A stretch of 36,137 nt of DNA from a virus. The notes beneath the pieces are model-generated. The model was given only the letters and a program-made list of their open reading frames with translations, had not been told where the DNA came from and did no database searches. Numbering within the stretch: the stretch's first letter is position 1; each line of letters begins with the position of its first letter. The stretch lies in IMG/VR virus record IMGVR_UViG_3300030103_004598, positions 1 to 36,137 of that record, one strand, 5' to 3'. Shown here piece by piece: positions 1 through 5,154 of this stretch. The position numbers and the translations under genes are program-made.

Positions 1-90
1 TCTAGAGATGTATTTCATAAGATATCCCCAGAGCGTATTTATGTGAATTTAATAGAGATAGACAGCAAATGGGGTAGTGTAAGGATATGA
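1..90 (+). CDS. C-terminal end of a hypothetical protein (5' truncated)
   Basis: Frame 1 is open from the first base and ends at TGA 88-90, giving a 29-residue tail ending DSKWGSVRI. The stop overlaps the ATG of the next gene (ATGA, 87-90), the same coupling used throughout the window, which supports real coding. The incomplete CDS at the right edge (35997-36137) ends on a codon boundary. If the molecule is circular the two pieces would form one uninterrupted 76-residue protein. The function is not recognised. Alternatively this is the end of an unrelated gene outside the window. Confidence 0.5.
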   Translation, partial: SRDVFHKISPERIYVNLIEIDSKWGSVRI

Positions 91-325
91 ACTACTTGGG
101 TAGAAATCTGTGTGATAATGCATCGAGCTGGGTTGACAGTAATTTTGTATTATTAGCATCATTCTGGTTGCAGAGCGAGCTTTATAGATCCGATGAGATT
201 AGAAACACTCTAGATAGCTGCGAGGTGTTTTTTGAGCTTCGTAACAAACTCTCTAAGGAGTTGTTTTTTGCGTTATTGGCATTGTTGTCATCCCGTTCCA
301 AGTATTAGACAGCAAATGGGGTAGT
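59..325. repeat. 20-bp direct repeat flanking the first small gene
   Basis: Bases 59-78 and 306-325 are identical over 20 bp (TAGACAGCAAATGGGGTAGT). The first copy lies in the last codons of the truncated gene at 1-90, and the second begins exactly at the TAG stop of the gene at 87-308. The pair therefore brackets that gene, like the larger intergenic repeats at 33.7-34.8 kb. Confidence 0.85.
87..308 (+). CDS. Small hypothetical protein of a MNYLG-start family
   Basis: This encodes a 73-residue protein of unknown function, with an AAGG just upstream and a coupled ATGA start. The first residues, MNYLGRNL, match the starts of two leftward genes in this window, at 2273-2410 (MNYLGKQL) and 2100-2276 (MNYLGKNL). 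The rest of the three proteins does not align by eye. The middle is hydrophobic (VLLASFW) and the C-terminal part has a second hydrophobic stretch (LFFALLALL), so membrane association is possible. The shared start and the coupling make it a real gene despite its size. No known domain is recognised. Confidence 0.6.
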   Translation: MNYLGRNLCDNASSWVDSNFVLLASFWLQSELYRSDEIRNTLDSCEVFFELRNKLSKELFFALLALLSSRSKY

Positions 326-431
326 ATCAAATACTAGCAACAAGTAGTGAGTAATGTCTCTAGTAGTCAAAGATATTCCCCACCCAAATCTTTATAAACA
401 CATGAATATTGATGTATTGACAATTTAAACC

Positions 432-459
432 TTGACTTTTCAGACTACTCATATATAAT
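432..459 (+). promoter_or_regulatory. Sigma70-type promoter, rightward
   Basis: TTGACT at 432-437 and a perfect TATAAT at 454-459 are separated by 16 bp. Transcription would start near 466 and give a leader of about 180 nt before the terminase small subunit gene. Confidence 0.6.
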
Positions 460-600
460 CGCAAGCATAGCGCGGGAGGCCACTATACGCCCCTTAGATT
501 CAAAGTAACGCGAACCAACTCAAAAGCACCGCAGGTATAACCGCCAAGCAACTAATCTAATCTAATCTAATTGGATCTTTTAAGCAATGCAAATAAACCC

Positions 601-628
601 TTGACTCAATGAAAATGTGTGCTATCTT
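601..628 (+). promoter_or_regulatory. Second promoter candidate directly before the terminase small subunit
   Basis: TTGACT at 601-606 and TATCTT at 623-628 are separated by 16 bp. A start near 635 would put the SD (AAGGAGG, 634-640) at the very 5' end of the message, so this promoter is less certain than the one at 432. Confidence 0.4.
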
Positions 629-644
629 TGGGTAAGGAGGGTCT

Positions 645-1133
645 ATGGAGAATAACAGACGTAACAGCGTGGAAATTGTTCCTAATAGCATAGGTAAAGG
701 GTTGACATATAGACGAGGTGGAAGACCAACTAAGTATGATCAAGATGGGCTGCTAGATGCAATAGAAACATACATAGAGTGGAAACAAGGCAAATCAACA
801 ATGTCAGGAATGGAATTGTATCTGTTCGGATATACAGGTGGAACAGGTGGGAGTATATCGTTATACGAGAGGGATCCAAGGTTCTCACCAATAATCAAGT
901 ATGCGCGTCAACAAGTACGCGTAGCTCAAGAAGAAAAGCTGATAGAAGGCAAAGGTGGAGCTGGATTAATCTTCTGGTTTAAGAACACACAAGGCTGGAC
1001 AGATAAGACAGAAGTACATACAACGCAAGAGCTTACAATCAGCAATAAGCTATCAGAACTAATAAAGTCTAAGCGTCCCACAGAGATAATTGATGTTCCA
1101 CGTGAAACAACAAGCAATGAGGATGATCAATAG
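645..1133 (+). CDS. terS: Terminase small subunit
   Basis: This 162-residue protein resembles phage small terminase / DNA-packaging proteins. Visible family features are the N-terminal GRPTKYDQ segment, a helical region ending in YERDPRFSPIIKYAR, and the conserved block GAGLIFWFKNTQGWTDKTE (about residues 105-123), typical of small terminases that recognise phage DNA and hand it to the large subunit. The start is fixed by AAGGAGG four bases before the ATG. The large subunit is about 4 kb away on the opposite strand, which is unusual because the pair is normally adjacent and co-transcribed. Two promoter candidates precede the gene. Confidence 0.85.
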   Translation: MENNRRNSVEIVPNSIGKGLTYRRGGRPTKYDQDGLLDAIETYIEWKQGKSTMSGMELYLFGYTGGTGGSISLYERDPRFSPIIKYARQQVRVAQEEKLIEGKGGAGLIFWFKNTQGWTDKTEVHTTQELTISNKLSELIKSKRPTEIIDVPRETTSNEDDQ

Positions 1134-1469
1134 GCGATAGGGTACATAGATCAATCTAAAGTAGATAAGAATTCTTTTTATTAGCAAGACGATTTGAAAA
1201 CCCGGTAGGTTCTCTGTACATATAAAGACTGATGTAACTAGAGAGCTACATATATATACAGAATACAAAATATACACAAAACACACAGAATAAATACAAA
1301 ATACAAACCATACAATACAAACCACAAACCACATATATACGAAATAAAAAATAAAAAAAACAAAGCAAGCAATAAGAGAACACTGAGTGTATGGTTGCTT
1401 ACTAAAGTTAGTTATACATTTAAAAAGGGATATTGTGTTCTTAGATATTAACCGAGAGGGGATGGGGTT
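1134..1469. other. AT-rich non-coding stretch with A/C-skewed repeats
   Basis: No gene is supported here. Between about 1250 and 1375 the + strand is almost only A, C and T, with repeated ATACAAA and ACCACAAACC-like words, giving a strong strand asymmetry. A small palindrome ACTAA-AG-TTAGT lies at 1401-1412, followed by TATACA. The region could be a DNA-unwinding or packaging-related site, or simply a spacer. An opposite-strand reading through it is a low-complexity hydrophobic artefact. Confidence 0.4.
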
Positions 1470-1691
1470 ATGAATGAGATAAGTTTGAGTGAGATACAAG
1501 CTGTAGAGAAGCGTAGGGAGGCTGAGAGAGATAGAATTATGGACATTCCACTAAGGCCTGATTGCAAGTTGAGTGTTGCCATTGATGCGTTTATAAAGCA
1601 GAAGAAGACTTCCGATAGAAAGAGGTACGGTAAGAGTTTATTTGATGACTTAAACGATCTGGGAACTCTTATTAATGGGAGGATTAGATGA
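1470..1691 (+). CDS. Hypothetical protein, first of four coupled small genes
   Basis: This encodes a 73-residue charged protein without a recognised domain. The N-terminal half is a predicted helix rich in E, R and K (EIQAVEKRREAERDRIM). A GAGAGGGG purine SD-like run lies before the ATG. Its TGA overlaps the ATG of the next gene (ATGA, 1688-1691), starting a chain of four tiny coupled genes running to 2098. No membrane segment or metal-binding motif is visible. It is probably a small early accessory protein. Confidence 0.6.
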   Translation: MNEISLSEIQAVEKRREAERDRIMDIPLRPDCKLSVAIDAFIKQKKTSDRKRYGKSLFDDLNDLGTLINGRIR

Positions 1692-1834
1692 CTGGAGATA
1701 TTGAATGTTATCATAGAGAGAGTAGGGTAGAGTTTAATTTGGTTGATCTTCCAGAGGATGGGTTTATTATTGGTGATTACAAGAGGATGGTGAAGGTTTG
1801 TATTGAATGTGGTTATAGAGAGGGGGATAGATGA
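1688..1834 (+). CDS. Hypothetical 48-residue protein with paired cysteines
   Basis: The gene begins MTGDIECYHRE and ends with a C-IE-C pair (about residues 38-41) near GYREGDR. A third cysteine lies at residue 7, followed by H9, so a small zinc site is possible but not proven. Start and stop are both ATGA overlaps with its neighbours (1688-1691 and 1831-1834), which is the main evidence that it is real. No family is recognised. Confidence 0.5.
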   Translation: MTGDIECYHRESRVEFNLVDLPEDGFIIGDYKRMVKVCIECGYREGDR

Positions 1835-2001
1835 CGGAAGGTTTTACTACTGCTAAGATTAGAGAGATTGTTTCTGAGTTAGAGAAGAAGTCTTGTGATC
1901 ATATTGTTTTAGATCCTGTTAGACTTGGTGAGTTTCTCAGTAATTTTGAGGATGGCGATAAGTTGATGACTAGAGAGGACTTTTTTAATGAAGACATGTG
2001 A
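1831..2001 (+). CDS. Hypothetical 56-residue protein
   Basis: The protein reads MTEGFTTAKIREIV at the start and ends MTREDFFNEDM. It looks mostly helical and acidic, with no recognisable motif. It starts inside the ATGA shared with the upstream gene and overlaps the start of the zinc-ribbon gene at 1988, so it belongs to the same coupled chain. Function is unknown. Confidence 0.5.
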   Translation: MTEGFTTAKIREIVSELEKKSCDHIVLDPVRLGEFLSNFEDGDKLMTREDFFNEDM

Positions 2002-2098
2002 TGAGTGTGGATCAATTGTAGAGGTTGTTTACAGCAATGAAGTTTTGGGGCATTATGAGTATCGCTGTGATGCTTGTGATTATATGTTTGAGGAGTAG
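1988..2098 (+). CDS. Tiny zinc-ribbon protein (36 residues)
   Basis: This protein has two CxxC pairs: TCDECG at residues 3-8 and RCDACD at residues 26-31, the classic spacing of a treble-clef or zinc-ribbon knuckle pair. An AGAGAGG SD (1972-1978) lies in the preceding gene, about nine bases before the ATG. It ends at 2098, two bases from the stop of the convergent leftward gene at 2100. Small zinc ribbons of this kind are common phage accessory proteins, often binding nucleic acid or host protein. The exact role is not recognised. Confidence 0.6.
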   Translation: MKTCDECGSIVEVVYSNEVLGHYEYRCDACDYMFEE

Positions 2099-2099
2099 A

Positions 2100-2276
2100 T
2101 TATACTCTATGCCCATTAAATGCCATAATCATGGGAAGTAGTATTTCGAATATAGGATTATCTAATCCTTTCAGCAATTTAACTTTGTAAGGGGGAAGAA
2201 AGGCATATAAGTCATCTTCTACATTTAGTGGACTGTCTATCATTTCGTACTCTAAGTTTTTACCGAGATAGTTCAT
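2100..2276 (-). CDS. Small hypothetical protein of the MNYLG-start family
   Basis: This 58-residue protein begins MNYLGKNLEYEMIDS, matching the opening of the genes at 87-308 and 2273-2410. The C-terminal half is hydrophobic (FEILLPMIMAF). Its ATG overlaps the TGA of the upstream leftward gene (ATGA, 2276-2273). It is the last gene of the leftward cluster and ends two bases from the convergent gene at 1988-2098, with no clear terminator between them. Function is unknown. Confidence 0.55.
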   Translation of the reverse strand: MNYLGKNLEYEMIDSPLNVEDDLYAFLPPYKVKLLKGLDNPIFEILLPMIMAFNGHRV

Positions 2277-2410
2277 AGTAAATCCACGATTTGATCTGCT
2301 TGAATCCCCACCTTAATGCTCCAGAATAAGCTAAAGTCAACATTGTCTATTAATTCAGAAGTGTTCCACATCATTTGGTCTAATTCTAATTGCTTCCCTA
2401 AGTAGTTCAT
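2273..2410 (-). CDS. Small hypothetical protein of the MNYLG-start family
   Basis: This 45-residue protein starts MNYLGKQLELDQMMW. It is preceded by a strong SD (AGGGGGAG, complement of 2413-2420) in a 16-bp module (TTCATCGCTCCCCCTA on the + strand) that is repeated before the gene at 2586-2810. It is translationally coupled to the next gene through ATGA. No domain is recognised. Confidence 0.55.
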   Translation of the reverse strand: MNYLGKQLELDQMMWNTSELIDNVDFSLFWSIKVGIQADQIVDLL

Positions 2411-2418
2411 CGCTCCCC

Positions 2419-2589
2419 CTAGCTATAAAATTTATGATACAATCTATTCCAAGCCTCTATTAGCTCTTTCTTAGATTTAGTACAACCTTGCATGTTTAAA
2501 GGACAACTTAGACAAGATACTGTTTTATCTTCTTCGTAGTATTCGGCCTCTGTACCGCAATTAAGACAATTTGCTACTCCATTTTTCAT
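2419..2589 (-). CDS. Lar-like zinc-ribbon protein (restriction-alleviation family resemblance)
   Basis: This 56-residue protein has CLNCG (residues 8-12), CLSCP (26-30), and a C-terminal KELIEAWNRLY segment. Paired CxxC motifs followed by an EAWNR helix are the signature of the Lar family. The best-known member, from the E. coli Rac prophage, alleviates type I restriction; many phage relatives have no tested function. The start is coupled to the upstream gene (ATGA, 2589-2586). An anti-restriction role is an inference from family resemblance; the zinc-ribbon call is firmer. Confidence 0.65.
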   Translation of the reverse strand: MKNGVANCLNCGTEAEYYEEDKTVSCLSCPLNMQGCTKSKKELIEAWNRLYHKFYS

Positions 2590-2810
2590 AGTTCACCTTC
2601 TTCTAGCAACTCATGAGGAGGATGCCATTCAACTTCTTTCTTTATAGCCTCTAGTAGGCTTTCTCTAGTTGGGTTCGAGCAAGCAAACTCCATAGTGAAG
2701 TTCTCAATGCTCATCCATTCATTCCAGCAATTTGTTCCACAATTAAACGTTCTTACTGTGCCTATGTAAGCATTTCCTTCTTTAAAGATCTTGTATTGTA
2801 TCGATTTCAT
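2586..2810 (-). CDS. Small hypothetical protein
   Basis: This 74-residue protein begins MKSIQYKIFKEGNAYIG. The start at 2810 is chosen because AGGGGGAG lies just before it, in the same 16-bp module that precedes the gene at 2410. An upstream in-frame start at 2900 would read through the terminator hairpin. It has two cysteines in CGTNCW, an ESLLEAIKKEVEWHPP helix, and an acidic C-terminus. It couples by ATGA to the Lar-like gene. Function is unknown; by setting it is a host-takeover accessory gene. Confidence 0.6.
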   Translation of the reverse strand: MKSIQYKIFKEGNAYIGTVRTFNCGTNCWNEWMSIENFTMEFACSNPTRESLLEAIKKEVEWHPPHELLEEGEL

Positions 2811-2828
2811 CGCTCCCCCTAAAATGTA

Positions 2829-2865
2829 GAGGGGCAAGGAAAAAGTAATCAAAACCTTACCCCTC
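2829..2865 (-). terminator. Hairpin after the SPFH gene, possible terminator
   Basis: An 11-bp stem (2829-2839 with 2855-2865, one mismatch) encloses a 15-nt loop. On the minus strand it follows the SPFH stop and is followed by TACATTTT, a weak U-tract. It may only attenuate, since the small genes downstream have no obvious promoter of their own. Confidence 0.45.
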
Positions 2866-2910
2866 AAGTGATAGAAAAGCCGTACGCGCTCCTCTATCAA
2901 TATTGTTTAA

Positions 2911-3930
2911 TTATTTCACCTTTTCAGCCAAGTTTAAGAAAGGTAAAGGTGAAACGTCTTCAGGATCCATGATAATTAAATGATTCCCGTTCTGGATCTT
3001 AGTTAAAGCCCCCATGCTCTCTAGTTTAAGGTAGCCATCAAGTGTTAATACTTCAATGACTCTCTTGTTAGCTTCCGCTTGAGCATTCGCCTTAACAACA
3101 ATAGATTCAGCTTCAATTCTAGACGCTTCTAAGGTTGCATTAGCAGAAATAAGAAGGACTTCACGTTTCCTTTGAGCATTAATCTTAGCAGCTTCTAAAT
3201 CAGCATTAGCAGAGATTAATAAAACCTCCTTTTTCTTTTGAGCTTCAATGATTTCTGATCTTTTATCAGCCTCAGCTCTAGCTTCTTTGCGTTCTTGGTC
3301 TACTTTGAACTTTTTAAGCTCTTCTTTTGCTTTTTCTGCCTCTTGAGCTGCTTTTTTCTTCCTTAAAACAGCATCAGTGATGATTTTTGGTAGAATTACG
3401 TTTCGAATCAATAAAGCTTCTACTTTTATGCCTTTCCTGGACAATGCAGACATAGAAATCATCAATTCAGTCTGGATTCTTTGCTGAACACTCTGAATAT
3501 AGAAATCTTCTGCCTTTTCAACGGTCTTTCCAAGCTCTCTTAGCTGACTTCTAAGTAATGGTAGCATATGAACCGCCATAACTTCGCTAGGTGTGCCAGT
3601 CTCTTTCAACATTTCAGGCGCTTTCTCTTTAATAAGCCTATATTGAATAGAGATATCAAAGGATGTGATTAATTGATCCTTAGAAGGCACTCCCATTTGC
3701 TCTTTTTGAGTCTTTTGCTTAGAATCAAATAAAGTTACTTTCAAAAAAGGATTTACAAAGTGCATCCCCTCACTAAAAGGATCTTTCTTGACTTTCCCAA
3801 ACAATGTCCCCACACCAACGTTTCCTGCTGGAACAGTTTCTATAAAGGAAGATAGCATCATAACCGCAATTAAAATACTAGTTCCCACTAAACCCATCTT
3901 TACCCAGCTTACTCCTTTTTCGTTCCCCAT
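2911..3930 (-). CDS. SPFH/band-7 (prohibitin/HflC-like) membrane protein
   Basis: This 339-residue protein has a short N-terminal region, one transmembrane helix (VGTSILIAVMMLSSFIETV, about residues 15-33), an SPFH domain (GNVGVGTLFGKV through LIRNVILPKIITDAV) and a long charged coiled coil (about 195-300). This is the layout of bacterial HflK/HflC, stomatin and prohibitin proteins, which form membrane-bound rings or cages. The start at 3930 has GGAGAG seven bases upstream; an earlier in-frame ATG at 3978 lacks an SD. The coiled coil contains a 22-residue duplication (VLLISANADLEAAKINA, then VLLISANATLEASRIEA). In bacteria such proteins modulate the FtsH protease and membrane microdomains. 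In a phage, effects on FtsH, exclusion of other phages or lysis timing are possible but unproven. Confidence 0.8.
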   Translation of the reverse strand: MGNEKGVSWVKMGLVGTSILIAVMMLSSFIETVPAGNVGVGTLFGKVKKDPFSEGMHFVNPFLKVTLFDSKQKTQKEQMGVPSKDQLITSFDISIQYRLIKEKAPEMLKETGTPSEVMAVHMLPLLRSQLRELGKTVEKAEDFYIQSVQQRIQTELMISMSALSRKGIKVEALLIRNVILPKIITDAVLRKKKAAQEAEKAKEELKKFKVDQERKEARAEADKRSEIIEAQKKKEVLLISANADLEAAKINAQRKREVLLISANATLEASRIEAESIVVKANAQAEANKRVIEVLTLDGYLKLESMGALTKIQNGNHLIIMDPEDVSPLPFLNLAEKVK

Positions 3931-3964
3931 CTGCTTACTCTCCTTTGTTTTTGTTTTCCCGTTA

Positions 3965-4075
3965 TTAAAATTCTTCAATTATGCGAGTATCCCAGAAAGT
4001 TACTAACTTCATTGGAGGACCCCATTTCTTTTTCCTTCTACGCTTATTTAAAGTTTTGTATTTACTAGTTCTCAC
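3965..4075 (-). CDS. Tiny basic protein, GTG start
   Basis: This 36-residue protein is strongly basic in its N-terminal half (NKRRRKKKW). It starts with GTG in a GTGA overlap (4075-4072) with the preceding coiled-coil gene and has GGAGGAG about eight bases upstream. It ends 34 bases before the SPFH start. The basic run could bind nucleic acid. The coupling and good SD make it likely to be translated. Confidence 0.45.
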   Translation of the reverse strand: MRTSKYKTLNKRRRKKKWGPPMKLVTFWDTRIIEEF

Positions 4076-4404
4076 AAGAATGCTCCTCCATACTTAGCTC
4101 TTGAACGTCTAAGCTGAGAATCTCTTCTTTGGAAATCAATTTCGAATCCAACAGATTCTTTCTCTTCTTTAATGATTCCGACCGCTTGGTAAGCATTAAA
4201 CAGTAAATCAGCAGAATTTTGGTCTCTTAATTCCTTCTTTAGCTTGATTAACTCTTTTTTGGTTTCAAATAGCTCTTTAGAAGCTCCATTAGTTTGTGAC
4301 TTTAAGTCCTCAATGTTCTTTTGAAGCCCTTTTATAGCCTTTTTGTAGTCTTCATTCTTATGACTTAGCCTATCTACTTGTTTTTGTAGCTTTGATTTAA
4401 ACAT
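4072..4404 (-). CDS. Coiled-coil protein of unknown function
   Basis: This 110-residue soluble protein has heptad-like K/E/L-rich sequence over about residues 5-70 and a basic C-terminal segment (RRDSQLRRSRAKYGG). The ATG at 4404 is favoured over a GTG one codon earlier because GGGGGAG is better spaced and the ATG overlaps the upstream stop (TGATG). It sits directly after a small membrane-anchored coiled-coil gene and a small hydrophobic protein. The trio may be a membrane or lysis-associated complex, but nothing in the sequence proves it. Confidence 0.6.
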   Translation of the reverse strand: MFKSKLQKQVDRLSHKNEDYKKAIKGLQKNIEDLKSQTNGASKELFETKKELIKLKKELRDQNSADLLFNAYQAVGIIKEEKESVGFEIDFQRRDSQLRRSRAKYGGAFL

Positions 4405-4622
4405 CACTCCCCCTCTCTAAGCTTTGCTTGCTGTTGTGAGTTTATTTGTAGCTCGTATTTCTTGATTATTGCGTCTTTTTCTTTAAGCTTTGCTTGCTGT
4501 TGTGAGTTTATTTGTAGCTCGTATTTCTTGATTATTGCGTCTTTTTCTTTAATTTCTGAACCACGGTCACAAATATTCGAAATTACAGCTAGAAACACGA
4601 TGCCCCATAAAAGCATTCTCAT
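4404..4622 (-). CDS. Membrane-anchored coiled-coil protein with exact 22-residue duplication (i-spanin-like layout)
   Basis: This 72-residue protein begins with a hydrophobic helix (MLLWGIVFLAVISNIC, residues 3-18) and then consists of two identical 22-residue units, each containing DAIIKKYELQINSQQQAKL. A single N-terminal anchor followed by a periplasmic coiled coil is the layout of an inner-membrane spanin subunit. No lipobox is present and no outer-membrane partner is recognised, so spanin is only a possibility. The start ATG overlaps the upstream stop (ATGA, 4622-4619), with AAGGGG upstream. The duplication is exact at DNA level and therefore probably recent. Confidence 0.6.
   Translation of the reverse strand: MRMLLWGIVFLAVISNICDRGSEIKEKDAIIKKYELQINSQQQAKLKEKDAIIKKYELQINSQQQAKLREGE
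4419..4550. repeat. Exact 66-bp tandem duplication
   Basis: Bases 4419-4484 and 4485-4550 are identical over 66 bp. The unit is 22 codons long, keeps the frame, and lengthens the coiled coil of the gene at 4404-4622. The lack of any difference points to a very recent duplication or strong homogenisation. Confidence 0.95.
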
Positions 4623-4810
4623 AGTATCCCCTTTATTAGTTCATATAGCCCATAGGCCACTTGTTTGCCGATAATCAGCATTAAAAATAACCCTAGCAGA
4701 ACATCGATTCGTTGTTTCAATGTATTAAGCTTTTCTACCAATGCCGCTAGGGTTAATAGTACCGCTTCTAGTCCGTAAGAAGCATATTTATAGTTTTCTA
4801 GCACCGTCAA
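4619..4810 (-). CDS. Small hydrophobic protein, possible holin; non-ATG start
   Basis: This protein of about 63 residues has one moderately hydrophobic segment (YGLEAVLLTLAALVEKL) and a strong transmembrane helix (IDVLLGLFLMLIIGKQVAYGL), separated by a short basic linker. Size and layout fit a small phage holin, and the next gene has a spanin-like layout, but no endolysin lies nearby. No ATG is available: TTG at 4813, TTG at 4810 and GTG at 4804 all follow AGGGGA. 4810 is chosen for SD spacing. It overlaps the upstream ribbon-helix-helix gene. Function is an inference. Confidence 0.5.
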   Translation of the reverse strand: MTVLENYKYASYGLEAVLLTLAALVEKLNTLKQRIDVLLGLFLMLIIGKQVAYGLYELIKGIL

Positions 4811-5144
4811 CAAATCCCCTTAAAAAGTCATCGTTATCCGTGTTTTGAGAGAGATTTAGTCCTACAACATGCCCTTTCGCATACTCTTCTGACTCTCCTA
4901 AAGATATTCTAGTGTCTTCAATGATTGTACGGTTAACAGCAGTCACTCCAAAGTTAGCATTGACAATAGTCTCGTTGTCTCGAATAGGCGTTGAGAATAA
5001 AGCATCTGCTAGGAACTCATCACGCAGTATTCCACGATTCTTAGCACCAGTACGCAACCATTCTAAAGTAGAACGAGGAAGCTTTATTTGTGCAGTTACT
5101 AGCCTTCCTGGATCAGTGTTTCTTGATACTTTCTTTTTACCCAT
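4788..5144 (-). CDS. Ribbon-helix-helix-like protein
   Basis: This 118-residue protein has a segment at about residues 14-50 (LVTAQIKLPRSTLEWLRTGA, then GILRDEFLADAL) that fits the strand-helix-helix pattern of Arc/CopG DNA-binding proteins: a short beta strand, then two helices joined by a turn at the Gly. The C-terminal half (to FLRGFVDGARKL) is unassigned. AAGGAA precedes the ATG. It lies directly downstream of the terminase large subunit gene in the same transcript. It could be a regulator of the leftward operon or a DNA-binding packaging accessory. Confidence 0.55.
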   Translation of the reverse strand: MGKKKVSRNTDPGRLVTAQIKLPRSTLEWLRTGAKNRGILRDEFLADALFSTPIRDNETIVNANFGVTAVNRTIIEDTRISLGESEEYAKGHVVGLNLSQNTDNDDFLRGFVDGARKL

Positions 5145-5154
5145 TTTATTTCCT

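Larger units (their letters stand above)
309..644. other. 336-bp non-coding control region upstream of the terminase small subunit
   Basis: No convincing gene lies here. It holds two rightward sigma70-like promoters (listed separately), four tandem CTAAT units at 552-571, and a relatively GC-rich stretch around 466-545 that could be a structured leader. AGTAGTC (362-368) and GACTACT (443-449) form an inverted pair around the first promoter and could be operator half-sites. A second TTGACA at 417-422 has no matching -10. Confidence 0.5.

Noticed and set aside
1059-1499. 146-residue leftward reading frame across the AT-rich gap
   Set aside because: It overlaps terS, is made of low-complexity hydrophobic residues from an A/C-rich tract, and lacks an SD.
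4404-4622. Outer-membrane lipoprotein (o-spanin) call
   Set aside because: The cysteine after the hydrophobic helix is preceded by Ser-Asn-Ile, which does not fit a lipobox.
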